Assembly (NCBI RefSeq): GCF_030687295.1
Contig: NZ_CP117425.1
Coordinates: forward strand, 2,794,001 to 2,858,000
Length of the DNA stretch: 64,000 nt
From: Pseudomonas beijingensis
GTDB lineage: Bacteria > Pseudomonadota > Gammaproteobacteria > Pseudomonadales > Pseudomonadaceae
Direction of reading: 5' to 3'
The notes below the pieces were generated by a model. It saw only the letters and a list, made by a program, of their open reading frames with translations, was not told the origin of the DNA and did no database searches. Below are positions 28,621 through 40,399 of the stretch, one piece after another. Position numbers and translations under genes: made by a program. The number at the start of each line of letters is the position of its first letter. Positions within the stretch are counted from its first letter, which is position 1.

Positions 28621-29424
28621 GTGATCGACACATTCAACCGAACAGGCCCGCTCATGGACGCCACAAGCTATCCGAAATGGGCACAACAGCTCATTACCGA
28701 TTGCAGCGAGAGCAAGCGCCGGGTTGTCGAACACGAACTGTATCAGCGCATGCGCGACAACAAGCTCAGCGCCAAGACCATGCGCCACTACCTCATTGGT
28801 GGTTGGCCGGTCGTCGAACAGTTCGCTTTATACATGGCACAGAACCTCACCAAGACCCGCTTTGCCCGCCACCCTGGCGAGGACATGGCGCGTCGCTGGC
28901 TGATGCGCAACATTCGTGTCGAACTCAACCATGCTGACTACTGGGTCAACTGGAGCGCCGCCCATGGCGTGACCCTGGAAGACCTGCAAGCCCAGCAAGT
29001 ACCGCCTGAGCTTCATGCCTTGAGCCACTGGTGCTGGCACACCAGTTCCTCGGACGCGTTGATCGTGGCCATCGCCGCGACCAACTATGCCATCGAGGGT
29101 GCCACGGGAGAGTGGTCGGCGCTGGTGTGTTCCAACGGTGTCTATGCGGCCGCCTTCGCCGAGGAAGACCGCAAGCGCGCCATGAAATGGCTGAAGATGC
29201 ATGCCCAGTACGACGATGCCCATCCTTGGGAAGCCTTGGAAATCATCTGTACGCTGGCGGGGATGAACCCGAGCAAGGCCCTGCAAACGGAGCTGCGCCA
29301 GGCCGTGTGCAAGAGCTATGACTACATGTATCTGTTCCTGGAGCGTTGCATGCAGCTGGAACAGGCGGAGACGGTGAGTAAGTCTTCATCCCCCCGTGAG
29401 CGTCTGGCATTGGCCGGGAGCTGA
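28621..29424 (+). CDS. PqqC/TenA-like haem-oxygenase-fold protein
   Basis: A 267-residue all-helical protein of the TenA/PqqC superfamily. Visible pieces: KTMRHYLIGGWPVVEQFALYMAQ, MRNIRVELNHADYWVNWSAA (Glu and His that could bind iron), AIAATNYAIEGATGEWS and HAQYDDAHPWEALEII (His/Glu). These resemble iron-containing redox enzymes of the fold; the function is not known. Pseudomonas annotations often call such proteins TenA-family regulators. GTG 28621 follows AAAGGAG by 8 bases and is preferred; ATG 28654 is the alternative. It lies 44 bases after the GGDEF-EAL gene. Confidence 0.78.
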   Translation: MIDTFNRTGPLMDATSYPKWAQQLITDCSESKRRVVEHELYQRMRDNKLSAKTMRHYLIGGWPVVEQFALYMAQNLTKTRFARHPGEDMARRWLMRNIRVELNHADYWVNWSAAHGVTLEDLQAQQVPPELHALSHWCWHTSSSDALIVAIAATNYAIEGATGEWSALVCSNGVYAAAFAEEDRKRAMKWLKMHAQYDDAHPWEALEIICTLAGMNPSKALQTELRQAVCKSYDYMYLFLERCMQLEQAETVSKSSSPRERLALAGS

Positions 29425-29451
29425 TTACTACCGCTACAGATAGCCACAACC

Positions 29452-29540
29452 TGTGGGAGCGAGCCTGCTCGCGAAGAGGTCTGACAGTCGACGGGGAGGT
29501 TGACTGCCAGGCCGCTATCGCGAGCAAGCTCGCTCCCACA
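29452..29540. repeat. REP doublet (REPIN)
   Basis: TGTGGGAGCGAGCCTGCTCG and inverted partner CGCGAGCAAGCTCGCTCCCA; first of two adjacent doublets. Confidence 0.9.
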
Positions 29541-29582
29541 GTTGTTTTGGATGAGCGCTGGCTTCTGGTCGCCGCAAGACTT

Positions 29583-29671
29583 TGTGGGAGTGGGCTTGCT
29601 CGCGAAGGCTTCGGTGCATTCAATATATTCATAGCTGACCCACCGCTTTCGCGAGCAAGCCCGCTCCCACA
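29583..29671. repeat. REP doublet (REPIN), GGGCTTG variant
   Basis: TGTGGGAGTGGGCTTGCTCG and inverted GCGAGCAAGCCCGCTCCCAC, 42 bases after the preceding doublet; the arms carry paired changes that keep the hairpin complementary. Confidence 0.9.
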
Positions 29672-29704
29672 AGGATGTCGGTGTTCTTACATCCTCTCGT
29701 TGTT

Positions 29705-30631
29705 TCAGCCGGCCATCGCCAGTCGATTGCGGCCTTCGCGCTTGGCCACGTACAGCGCGCTGTCGGCCCTGCGTAGCAGGCTTTCCGAGGATTCCCCCGG
29801 TAACAGGGTGGCGCACCCCAGGCTGACCGTCAGTTCGATCCTTGTGCCTGCGGCGAAATAATCCTGGGCCTGGGCGGCATAACGCAGCCGTTCACCGACC
29901 ATGGCCGCCGCATCCCGGCTGGTATTGGCCAGCAGGATCAGAAATTCTTCACCGCCGAACCTGAACACCATGTCCACATTGCGCAGTTGGCTCTTGATCG
30001 ACTCGGCCACGGCCTTGAGCACTTCGTCACCAATGCCGTGACCATGGCTGTCATTGATGCGCTTGAAATGGTCGATATCGAGCATCAGCACCGACAAGGG
30101 TTGCGAATGACGCTTGGCCATGTCGATTTCCCGCATCAGGGTCTGGTCCATGGCGATGCGGTTGCCGGTACCGGTCAGCGGATCGCGCAGGGCGCTTTGG
30201 GTCGCGGCGCGGTAGAGCAGCGCATTGCGCAGTGGATACAACAGCGTCGACATCACGGACTCGAGATCGCTCTGTTCCGCCTCGGTGAAACGTTGGTTAC
30301 GGCGGAATACCAGTTCACCCAGGTGTTCGCCTTCATGGCTCAGGTTATAGCTGAGGGTGTGATGCCCGCGTTGCCCAAATTCCAGGCGCAGGTCACTGGC
30401 TTTGTGCTGATAGGCCAACGCATCCAGGGGCACCAGTCGCTGAATTTCGCGGAAAAACAGGCCCAGGATGCGCTGTGGCTCCAGGCTGGTCTGCAGTTGC
30501 TGGCTCAGTTGCTGGCGCAATTGCGACAGACTGACGGAGCGTGCCGCGAGCGGCGATGGCTGGGCAAGGCCCAGGCGCTGCAATTTGGCGCTGTCGAAGT
30601 CGATCGCGTTGATCTGGGTGGGCGTTTTCAT
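29705..30631 (-). CDS. diguanylate cyclase (GGDEF)
   Basis: A 308-residue soluble diguanylate cyclase making c-di-GMP from two GTP. The N-terminal ~140 residues look GAF-like (RILGLFFREIQRLVPLDALAY, LRLEFGQRGHHTLSYNLSHEG), presumably the sensor. The GGDEF domain starts near ALRDPLTGTGNRIAMDQTL and has an intact FRFGGEEFLIL active site with RNVD five residues upstream, a canonical RxxD product-inhibition site. No membrane segments. Convergent with the upstream genes; it is the second c-di-GMP enzyme within 4.6 kb, but the two are not one operon. Confidence 0.92.
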   Translation of the reverse strand: MKTPTQINAIDFDSAKLQRLGLAQPSPLAARSVSLSQLRQQLSQQLQTSLEPQRILGLFFREIQRLVPLDALAYQHKASDLRLEFGQRGHHTLSYNLSHEGEHLGELVFRRNQRFTEAEQSDLESVMSTLLYPLRNALLYRAATQSALRDPLTGTGNRIAMDQTLMREIDMAKRHSQPLSVLMLDIDHFKRINDSHGHGIGDEVLKAVAESIKSQLRNVDMVFRFGGEEFLILLANTSRDAAAMVGERLRYAAQAQDYFAAGTRIELTVSLGCATLLPGESSESLLRRADSALYVAKREGRNRLAMAG

Positions 30632-30985
30632 AATGGCGTTAGCCCCTAAGCTAAATCGTCCCGACAGGTTGGGTGTGGCGGCTTTGGGCTGCGCGTCGTA
30701 CTGGTCCTTCAGTCCCGTAGGACAACTGATTTGAGTTTAGTCCGCTTTACATGGCAGGCATAAGTCTCGTCTCAACGTCCGTCACCTGCCAAAGATGGCA
30801 TGTTTGAAGAGGTTAGAGCGAAAGTCGTGCCATTCGGTTCACTTGTGTAAAAACCGATTAGAAATCAATGAATTGATAGCGAGTCGCGGAAGCAGGGGCG
30901 ACGTGGACTTGGCGGTTCGCCTGGTTTGGCGTCGACGAAGGCCAGCATCGCGACGGTAAATCGTCGCGATGCGGGCCTTGGTTCA
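30632..30985. other. 354-base intergenic region
   Basis: Lies upstream of the minus-strand diguanylate cyclase gene and downstream of yciK. It should hold the cyclase promoter, but no clear -35/-10 pair was identified. No open frame of note and no REP element; the only strong structure is the hairpin at 30938-30979. Confidence 0.6.
30938..30979 (-). terminator. terminator-like hairpin after yciK
   Basis: Arms GCATCGCGACG (30945-30955) and CGTCGCGATGC (30962-30972) with a 6-base loop. The stem extends past one mismatch by AAGGCC / GGCCTT. It lies directly after the minus-strand yciK stop. No long T run follows on that strand, so termination strength is uncertain. Confidence 0.7.
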
Positions 30986-31726
30986 CTATTGCGCGTTGAA
31001 TGCCTGACCGTTGACGCCGGTGCTGTCCGGGCCCATGAGGTACAGGTAGACCGGCATGATCGCTTCGGGCGTCGGATTGTTGAGCGGGTTTTCTCCCGGA
31101 TAGGCCTGGGCGCGCATGCTGGTGCGGGTGGCGCCGGGGTTGATGCTGTTGGCGCGCACGGCGGCGACGGTATCGACTTCGTCGGCCAGGGTCTGCATCA
31201 GCCCCTCGGTGGCGAACTTGGACACGCCATAGGCGCCCCAGTAGGCCCGACCCTTGCGGCCGACGCTGCTGGAGGTGAACACCACGGACGCATCCTTGGA
31301 CAGCTTGAGCAGGGGCAGCAAGGTGCTGGTGAGCATGAACATCGCGTTGACGTTGACGTGCATCACGCGCATGAAGTTTTCACCGGACAATTGCTCCAGT
31401 GGCGTACGCGGGCCGATGATCGAGGCGTTGTGCAGCAAGCCGTCCAGGTGTCCGAACTCGGTTTCGATCATCGCCGCCAGTTCGTCGTATTGATGCGGCA
31501 GCGCGGTTTCCAGGTTGAACGGGATCACCGCCGGCTGCGGATGACCGGCCGCTTCGATTTCATCGTAGACCTGGGTCAGGTTGGCTTCGGTCTTGCCCAG
31601 CAGCAGCACGGTGGCACCGTGGGCGGCGTAGGCTTTCGCCGCAGCGGCACCGATCCCGCGACCGGCACCGGTGACCAGGATCACCCGGCCATTGAGCAGG
31701 TCGGGGCGGGCGGAATAATCAAACAT
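30986..31726 (-). CDS. yciK: YciK family short-chain oxidoreductase
   Basis: A 246-residue SDR with TGAGRGIGAAAAKAYA at the dinucleotide site, LHNASIIGP in place of NNAG, catalytic Ser in FTSSSVGRKG and YGVSK as the Tyr/Lys pair. LNGRVILVTGAGRGIG and the NPGATRTSMRAQAYPGE segment match the YciK group, whose substrate is unknown. The gene follows mupP and ubiG on the same strand, as in other Pseudomonas, with a REP doublet inserted between it and mupP. Confidence 0.9.
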   Translation of the reverse strand: MFDYSARPDLLNGRVILVTGAGRGIGAAAAKAYAAHGATVLLLGKTEANLTQVYDEIEAAGHPQPAVIPFNLETALPHQYDELAAMIETEFGHLDGLLHNASIIGPRTPLEQLSGENFMRVMHVNVNAMFMLTSTLLPLLKLSKDASVVFTSSSVGRKGRAYWGAYGVSKFATEGLMQTLADEVDTVAAVRANSINPGATRTSMRAQAYPGENPLNNPTPEAIMPVYLYLMGPDSTGVNGQAFNAQ

Positions 31727-31820
31727 AAAAGAACCTCAACAAAATAAAGCGGCACGGGGTTGGTGGCGCACAGCGCTCATGGCGAACGAGCTTTTTGTGG
31801 CGAGGGATTTATCCCCGTGA

Positions 31821-31920
31821 TGTGGGAGCAAGCTGTGGGAGCAAAGCTTGCTCGCGAAACAGGCGCCTCGATTTCTGAAAGACCGCATCGCCTTCATCGC
31901 GGGCAAGCCTTGCTCCCACA
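31821..31920. repeat. REP doublet (REPIN) with short extra arm
   Basis: TGTGGGAGCAAGC followed by TGTGGGAGCAAAGCTTGCTC, a spacer nearly the reverse complement of that in the 3097-3182 element, and the inverted arm GGGCAAGCCTTGCTCCCACA. Sits between yciK and mupP. Confidence 0.9.
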
Positions 31921-31946
31921 TAAATCCCTTCACCACAACAATCAGC

Positions 31947-32618
31947 TCAGCAACCGCACAACGCGTTATCCAGCACCTCGCGCAGCGCCGCCGGGTGGTC
32001 AATCACCGCATCCGCGCCCCAGTGCCTGGGGTTGTCGTCCGGGTGAATGTAGCCGTAGGTCACCGCGCAGGTCTTGGTGCCGGCGCTGCGGCCAGACTCG
32101 ATGTCCCGCAGGTCATCACCCACGAACAGCACGCTGGCCGGGTCCAGGTCGAGCAGCTTGCACGCCAGGGTCAGCGGTTCCGGGTCCGGCTTGCTGTTTT
32201 TCACGTGGTCAGGGCAGATCAGCACTTTCGAACGCTCGGCCAGGCCCAGTTGCTGCATGATCGGTTCGGCGAAACGCACCGGCTTGTTGGTAACCACGCC
32301 CCAGATCAGGTTGGCCGCCTCGATATCGGCCAGCACCTCGGCCATGCCGTCGAACAGGTGGCTGTGGACCGCGCAACCCTTGAGGTAGCGGTCGAGGAAT
32401 TCCTGGCGCAGGTCCTCGAACCCCGGTGATTCCGGGTCCATGGAAAAGGTCACCGCGACCATCGCCCGGGCGCCGCCGGAAATCTCGTCGCGAATGTGCT
32501 GGGTGTTCATCGGTGGCAAGCCACGGTCGGCGCGCATGGCCTGGCAGATGGCGATGAAATCCGGCGCGGTGTCGAGCAGCGTGCCGTCCATGTCGAAGAG
32601 AACCGCTTTGAGACGCAT
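31947..32618 (-). CDS. mupP: MupP, N-acetylmuramic acid 6-phosphate phosphatase (HAD)
   Basis: A 223-residue HAD phosphatase of the Gph-like group. Motif I is [14 protein letters not shown], motif [11 protein letters not shown], motif [13 protein letters not shown] and motif [14 protein letters not shown], with a helical cap ([12 protein letters not shown]). In Pseudomonas the gene directly after ubiG in this position is MupP, which dephosphorylates MurNAc-6-P in the cell-wall recycling route that bypasses MurA and underlies fosfomycin tolerance. The call over phosphoglycolate phosphatase rests on gene order. It starts 4 bases after ubiG ends. Confidence 0.88.
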   Translation of the reverse strand: MRLKAVLFDMDGTLLDTAPDFIAICQAMRADRGLPPMNTQHIRDEISGGARAMVAVTFSMDPESPGFEDLRQEFLDRYLKGCAVHSHLFDGMAEVLADIEAANLIWGVVTNKPVRFAEPIMQQLGLAERSKVLICPDHVKNSKPDPEPLTLACKLLDLDPASVLFVGDDLRDIESGRSAGTKTCAVTYGYIHPDDNPRHWGADAVIDHPAALREVLDNALCGC

Positions 32619-32622
32619 CGAC

Positions 32623-33321
32623 TTACTCCTCGCGCAGGGTCTGGATCATGTAGTTGACGTCAACGTCGGCGGCCAGCTTGTAGTGCTTGGTCAGCGGGTT
32701 GTAGGTCAGGCCAATGATGTCCTTGACGGTCAGCCCGGCCGCACGGCTCCAGGCGCCCAGTTCGGAAGGGCGGATGAATTTCTTGAAGTCGTGGGTGCCC
32801 CGTGGCAACAGCTTCATGATGTATTCGGCACCGATGATGGCGAACAGGTACGCCTTCGGGTTGCGGTTGATGGTGGAGAAGAACACCTGGCCGCCCGGCT
32901 TGACCATGCTAAAGCAAGCGCGGATGACCGAGGACGGGTCCGGCACGTGCTCGAGCATTTCCAGGCAGGTGACCACGTCGAATTGGCCCGGCATTTCTTC
33001 GGCCAGGGCTTCGGCGGTGATCTGCCGGTATTCCACGCTCACGCCCGATTCCAGCTGATGCAGCTGCGCCACCGCCAGCGGCGCTTCGCCCATGTCGATG
33101 CCCATCACCGTCGCGCCGCGCTGGGCCATGGCTTCACTGAGGATGCCGCCGCCGCAACCGACGTCGAGGACCTTCTTGCCGGCCAGATTGACCCGCTCGT
33201 CAATCCAGTTGACCCGCAGCGGGTTGATGTCGTGCAGCGGTTTGAATTCGCTTTCACGGTCCCACCAGCGATGGGCCAGGGCTTCGAATTTGGCGATTTC
33301 GGCGTGGTCGACGTTGCTCAT
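32623..33321 (-). CDS. ubiG: UbiG, ubiquinone biosynthesis O-methyltransferase
   Basis: A 232-residue SAM-dependent methyltransferase that carries out both O-methylations in ubiquinone synthesis. Motifs: [39 protein letters not shown] (SAM site), [17 protein letters not shown] and [14 protein letters not shown], all typical of UbiG, with the C-terminal [13 protein letters not shown]. Length matches the family. It forms a tight minus-strand group with mupP and follows mtaD by 61 bases. Confidence 0.96.
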   Translation of the reverse strand: MSNVDHAEIAKFEALAHRWWDRESEFKPLHDINPLRVNWIDERVNLAGKKVLDVGCGGGILSEAMAQRGATVMGIDMGEAPLAVAQLHQLESGVSVEYRQITAEALAEEMPGQFDVVTCLEMLEHVPDPSSVIRACFSMVKPGGQVFFSTINRNPKAYLFAIIGAEYIMKLLPRGTHDFKKFIRPSELGAWSRAAGLTVKDIIGLTYNPLTKHYKLAADVDVNYMIQTLREE

Positions 33322-33382
33322 GTGCAGATCCTCGAAAAGCTTGAAAAATCAGGTGCCCCGAGCCGTGGCTCAAGGGGCGCGG

Positions 33383-34714
33383 TTATTCGTTATGGCCGCT
33401 GATGCGGCGACCCCAGGCCTGGGCCGTGGCGATCAGTGTCGGTTCGTCCATGCGGGTCAGTCGGCCATCCTCCAGTAACGGCTTGCCACCTACCCACAGG
33501 TGTTTGACGCAATCGCGGCCAGTGGCGTAGATCAACTGCGACACCGGGTCGTAGATCGGCTGCTGGGCCAGGCCCGACAGGTCAAAGGCCACCAGGTCGG
33601 CGGCCTTGCCGACTTCCAGGGAGCCGACGGTCGCTTCGATGCCCAGCGCCCGGGCGCCGTTGAGCGTGGCCATGCGCAGCGCCCGATGGGCATCCAGGGC
33701 CGTGGCCGAACCTGCGACGGCCTTGGCCAGCAGGGCAGCGGTGCGGGTTTCGCCGAGCAGGTCCAAGTCGTTGTTGCTCGCCGCACCGTCGGTGCCGAGG
33801 GCGACATTGACGCCGGCCTGCCACAGGCGTTCCACCGGGCAGAAACCGCTGGCCAGCTTCAGGTTCGATTCCGGACAGTGGATCACGCTGCAATTGCTTT
33901 CTACCAGCAAGGCCTGGTCTTCGTCGCTGATTTGAGTCATGTGCACGGCCTGGAAGCGTGGCCCCAGCAGGCCAAGGCGCCCGAGGCGAGCCATGGGTCG
34001 CTCAGCGGTGTTATCCACAGCCTGCTGCACTTCGAAGGCGGTTTCGTGAACATGCATATGAATAGCCGCGTCCAGTTCCTCGGCGATTACGCGAATTTTC
34101 TCCAGGTTCTCATCGCCCACCGTGTAGGGCGCGTGCGGACCGAATGCGACTTTGATCCGTGGGTGGTGCTTGAGATCGCCAAATAATTCGATGCCCTGAC
34201 GAATGGCGTCGTCGGCGCTGGCGGCACCGGGAATCGGGAAATCGAGGATCGGAATGGCGATTTGCGCACGAATCCCGCTGTCGTGAACGCGCTCGCTGGC
34301 GACCTTGGGGTAGAAATACATGTCGGAGAAGCAGGTGATGCCACCCTTGATCTGCTCGGCGATTGCCAGGTCGGTGCCATCGCGGACGAAATCTTCATCG
34401 ACCCATTTGGCTTCAGCCGGCCAGATGTGCTGTTCCAGCCAGGTCATCAAGGGCAGGTCGTCAGCCAAGCCGCGAAACAGGGTCATGGCCGCGTGGCCGT
34501 GGGCGTTGATCAGGCCGGGGCTGAGCAGCATGCCGGGCAGTTCACGGACCTCGGTGGCGTCACACTTCAGGGCTTCTGCCCGTGGGCCGATGAACACGAT
34601 GCAACCGTCGCGAATGCCCAGGCCATGGTCCTTGAGCACTACACCGGCGGGTTCGACAGGCACCAACCAGGTCGGCAGCAATAATAAGTCGAGCGCAACG
34701 GCAGGCTTGGGCAT
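33383..34714 (-). CDS. mtaD: MtaD-like TRZ/ATZ amidohydrolase (methylthioadenosine/SAH deaminase)
   Basis: A 443-residue zinc amidohydrolase. Metal ligands are visible in [44 protein letters not shown] and [18 protein letters not shown] (late Asp). This group deaminates 5'-methylthioadenosine or S-adenosylhomocysteine. In Pseudomonas it stands next to and divergent from mtnA, and together they feed the methionine salvage pathway, where MTA goes through methylthioinosine. Neighbouring mtnA supports that role; substrate range is inferred. Confidence 0.9.
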   Translation of the reverse strand: MPKPAVALDLLLLPTWLVPVEPAGVVLKDHGLGIRDGCIVFIGPRAEALKCDATEVRELPGMLLSPGLINAHGHAAMTLFRGLADDLPLMTWLEQHIWPAEAKWVDEDFVRDGTDLAIAEQIKGGITCFSDMYFYPKVASERVHDSGIRAQIAIPILDFPIPGAASADDAIRQGIELFGDLKHHPRIKVAFGPHAPYTVGDENLEKIRVIAEELDAAIHMHVHETAFEVQQAVDNTAERPMARLGRLGLLGPRFQAVHMTQISDEDQALLVESNCSVIHCPESNLKLASGFCPVERLWQAGVNVALGTDGAASNNDLDLLGETRTAALLAKAVAGSATALDAHRALRMATLNGARALGIEATVGSLEVGKAADLVAFDLSGLAQQPIYDPVSQLIYATGRDCVKHLWVGGKPLLEDGRLTRMDEPTLIATAQAWGRRISGHNE

Positions 34715-34820
34715 CGTGGAACGGTTCCATGGGGTATAAAGGATGGCGAAGTATACCCGAGCGTCTTCGCGGAGGGATCGCTATAATCGGCGGCTTTTGT
34801 TCATGAGTACGGGGTGAAGG

Positions 34821-35897
34821 ATGCGCGATCGACTATTGGCTGCGGAGAAGGTGAAGGCCATCGATTGGCGTGATGGCGTGCTGTACCTGCTGGACCAGCG
34901 TATCTTGCCGTTCGAGGAGAACTGGATCGCCTGCACCCGTGTCGCCGACGTGGCCGAGGCCATTGGCTCGATGGCCGTGCGCGGTGCGCCGGTCATCGGC
35001 ATCAGTGCCGCTTATGGTGTGGTGCTGGCGGCGCGGGCCAGGATGGCCGAGGGCGGTGATTGGCAAGCGGCCCTGGAGGTCGATTTTGCCTTGCTGAGCG
35101 AGGCCCGGCCGACGGCGGCGAACCTGTTCTGGGCGCTGGATCGAATGCGCGATCGGCTGGGCCGCTTGAAAGACCATGCCGAGCCGCTGGCGGTGCTGGA
35201 GGCCGAAGCCATTGCGATCCATGAGAGCGATCGCGAAGCCAACCTGACCATGGCCCAGTTGGGCGTCGACCTGATCCGCAAGCACCAGGGCAACGCCCAG
35301 GCCATCCTCACCCATTGCAACACCGGCGCCCTGGCCAGCGGTGGTTTCGGCACGGCCTTGGGGGTCATCCGGGGGGCGTATATCGAAGGCATGGTGGAGC
35401 GCGTCTATGCCGACGAAACCCGTCCGTGGCTGCAAGGCTCGCGCCTGACGGCGTGGGAACTGGCTCGCGAGGGTATTCCGGTGACCCTCAACGCCGATTC
35501 CGCCGCTGCCCACATCATGAAGACCAAGGGGGTGACCTGGGTGATCGTCGGTGCCGACTGCATCGCCGCCAATGGCGATGTGGCGAACAAGATCGGCACT
35601 TATCAATTGGCGGTCTGTGCCATGCACCATGGCGTGCGCTTCATGGTCGTGGCGCCGAGCTCGACCATCGACATGAGCCTGGCCAGCGGCGATGACATTC
35701 CGGCGCAGGAGTGCGACGGGCGCGAACTGCTGGAAATCGACGGCAAGGGGCTCGGTCTGGAGGTGGACGCCTTCAACCCGGTCTTCGATGTCACCCCGGC
35801 GGATTTGATCGACGTTATCGTCACGGAAAAGGGCATCATCGAGCGTCCAGACACCGCGAAGCTTGCGCAGTTGATGTGCCGTAAGCGGTTGCACTGA
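34821..35897 (+). CDS. mtnA: MtnA, methylthioribose-1-phosphate isomerase
   Basis: A 358-residue isomerase of methionine salvage, converting methylthioribose-1-phosphate to methylthioribulose-1-phosphate. It shows [40 protein letters not shown] (catalytic Cys) and [21 protein letters not shown] (catalytic Asp region), the defining motifs that separate it from eIF2B subunits. GGGGTGAAGG precedes the ATG. Divergent from mtaD with 106 bases between, which must hold both promoters. Confidence 0.95.
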   Translation: MRDRLLAAEKVKAIDWRDGVLYLLDQRILPFEENWIACTRVADVAEAIGSMAVRGAPVIGISAAYGVVLAARARMAEGGDWQAALEVDFALLSEARPTAANLFWALDRMRDRLGRLKDHAEPLAVLEAEAIAIHESDREANLTMAQLGVDLIRKHQGNAQAILTHCNTGALASGGFGTALGVIRGAYIEGMVERVYADETRPWLQGSRLTAWELAREGIPVTLNADSAAAHIMKTKGVTWVIVGADCIAANGDVANKIGTYQLAVCAMHHGVRFMVVAPSSTIDMSLASGDDIPAQECDGRELLEIDGKGLGLEVDAFNPVFDVTPADLIDVIVTEKGIIERPDTAKLAQLMCRKRLH

Positions 35898-36345
35898 AGA
35901 TTTGGGGTGTCTGATCCATCGCCTTCGCGAGCAAGCTCGCTCCCACACTGGATTTGTGTTGTGTCCGAAGTCTCAGGCATACAAAAATTCCCCTGTGGGA
36001 GCGAGCTTGCTCGCGATGAGGCCCTTAAAAGCAACAAATCCCTTGCATTTGCCCCCTGAATCTCCATCCGCAACGCTTCTAAGCCCCTCTGGTCCCATAT
36101 CAGCCTGTCACCGGTCAACTAACTACGCACCATGCGCATCTGGGGGATAGGTGCGTGGCGGCTCTTGTGATAACATCCGGCGGTTTCCAGGGCTGCCTCG
36201 CGAGGTGGCCTTTACTGCGCAGATCCATGGCATAACTCGTTGATTTGTCGTAAGTCGCTGCACGGCATTTGTTCTGCAGCGGCGAGCTTCGTTCGTCCCA
36301 TCTGGATGTGACGAGGTTTCACCAGAAAAAGGAATCAGGCTTCTC
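35898..36345. other. 448-base region upstream of gyrA with a REP doublet
   Basis: Contains the REP doublet at 35924-36017, then about 330 bases without a credible gene. A possible -10-like TGATAACAT lies near 36167-36175 and should belong to the gyrA promoter, though no matching -35 is convincing. GGCTGCCTCGCGAGGTGGCC near 36191 forms a short palindrome. Confidence 0.6.
35924..36017. repeat. REP doublet, reversed arm order
   Basis: TTCGCGAGCAAGCTCGCTCC, spacer of about 50 bases, then CTGTGGGAGCGAGCTTGCTC. Confidence 0.9.
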
Positions 36346-39009
<2,664 letters not shown>

Positions 39010-39019
39010 GCGGACACGC

Positions 39020-39058
39020 AGGGGGCGGATGAAAATTCGCCCCCTTGTTGTTTGTTCC
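39020..39058 (+). terminator. rho-independent terminator of gyrA
   Basis: Stem AGGGGGCG / CGCCCCCT (39020-39027 with 39038-39045) and a following T/G-rich tract TTGTTGTTTGTT, 10 bases after the gyrA stop. It separates gyrA from the serC group. Confidence 0.85.
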
Positions 39059-39087
39059 TTTTGAAATTTCGTATCAAATTGCAGCTT

Positions 39088-39226
39088 TGTGAGAGCAAGG
39101 CTTGTGTGGGAGCAAGGCTTGTGGGAGCAAGGCTTGTGGGAGCAAGGCTTGCCCGCGATGGCGGTAGACCAGTCAACATCAATGTTGGATGACAGTCTGC
39201 TATCGCGGGCAAGCCTTGCTCCCACA
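39088..39226. repeat. REP doublet with four tandem half-arms
   Basis: Four near-identical 16-18-base copies of TGTGGGAGCAAGGCT in a row (39088-39150), the last continuing into a full arm ending GCCCGCGATGG. A spacer and one inverted arm (CGGGCAAGCCTTGCTCCCAC) follow. Most of the 304 bases between gyrA and serC are taken by this array and the gyrA terminator; beyond it, no further feature stands out. Confidence 0.88.
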
Positions 39227-39313
39227 CCTTTGCTCGCCCGCCCTAGGTCCACAATGCGCACCACCTGATACCGTATTAATTGCGTGAACCACCAGATCAG
39301 AGCGAGATTGGAT

Positions 39314-40399
39314 GTGAGCAAGAGAGCCTATAACTTCTGTGCCGGCCCGGCGGCGCTTCCTGAGGCGGTCCTGAAGCGTGCCCAGGGCGAACTTCTCGAC
39401 TGGCACGGCAAGGGCCTGTCGGTCATGGAAATGAGCCATCGCAGCGATGAGTTCGTGTCCATTGCCACCAAGGCCGAGCAGGACCTGCGTGATCTGCTGA
39501 ACATCCCGTCCAATTACAAGGTGCTGTTCCTGCAAGGTGGCGCCAGCCAGCAGTTCGCCCAGATCCCGTTGAACCTGCTGCCGGAAAACGGCAAGGCCGA
39601 CTACATCGACACCGGCATCTGGTCGCAGAAAGCCATTGAAGAAGCTTCGCGCTACGGGCACGTCAACGTGGCGGCCACCGCCAAGCCCTACGACTACTTC
39701 GCGATTCCCGGCCAGAACGAGTGGGAACTGTCCAAGGACGCGGCGTACGTGCACTACGCGCCGAACGAAACCATCGGTGGCCTGGAATTCAACTGGATCC
39801 CGGAAACCGGCGACGTGCCCTTGGTGGCCGACATGTCCTCGGACATCCTCTCGCGCCCTGTGGATATCTCCCGTTTCGGCATGATCTACGCGGGTGCCCA
39901 GAAGAACATCGGCCCAAGCGGCATCCTGGTCAGCATCATTCGTGAAGACCTGCTGGGTCGCGCCCGTTCCCTGTGCCCGACCATGCTCAACTACAAGGTC
40001 GCGGCCGACAACGGCTCGATGTACAACACCCCGCCGACCCTGGCCTGGTACCTGTCCGGCCTGGTGTTCGAATGGTTGAAAGAGCAGGGCGGTGTCGAAG
40101 CCATCGGCAAGCTCAACGAAGTGAAGCAGCGCACGCTGTATGACTTTATTGACGCCAGTGGCCTCTACAGCAACCCGATCAACAAGACTGATCGCTCGTG
40201 GATGAACGTGCCGTTCCGCCTGGCCGACGACCGTCTCGACAAGCCGTTCCTGGCCGGTGCCGACGAGCGTGGCCTGCTGAACCTCAAGGGTCACCGTTCG
40301 GTCGGTGGCATGCGCGCCTCCATCTACAACGCCGTCGACATCAACGCCGTCAATGCGTTGATCGCCTACATGGCAGAGTTCGAGAAGGAACATGGCTGA
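39314..40399 (+). CDS. serC: SerC, phosphoserine aminotransferase
   Basis: A 361-residue PLP enzyme making 3-phosphoserine for serine synthesis, also active in pyridoxal phosphate synthesis. Signatures: RAYNFCAGPAALPEAVL at the start, LLFLQGGASQQFA-type loop (VLFLQGGASQQFAQIP), and IYAGAQKNIGPSG with the PLP-binding Lys. GTG 39314 gives the family's 361-residue length; the frame is open from 39284. Its stop overlaps the pheA ATG by one base (TGATG). First gene of the serC-rpsA supraoperon. Confidence 0.95.
   Translation: MSKRAYNFCAGPAALPEAVLKRAQGELLDWHGKGLSVMEMSHRSDEFVSIATKAEQDLRDLLNIPSNYKVLFLQGGASQQFAQIPLNLLPENGKADYIDTGIWSQKAIEEASRYGHVNVAATAKPYDYFAIPGQNEWELSKDAAYVHYAPNETIGGLEFNWIPETGDVPLVADMSSDILSRPVDISRFGMIYAGAQKNIGPSGILVSIIREDLLGRARSLCPTMLNYKVAADNGSMYNTPPTLAWYLSGLVFEWLKEQGGVEAIGKLNEVKQRTLYDFIDASGLYSNPINKTDRSWMNVPFRLADDRLDKPFLAGADERGLLNLKGHRSVGGMRASIYNAVDINAVNALIAYMAEFEKEHG

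Noticed and set aside
39088..39226. CRISPR-like direct repeats
   Set aside because: The repeats are REP half-arms with no regular spacers and no cas genes nearby.
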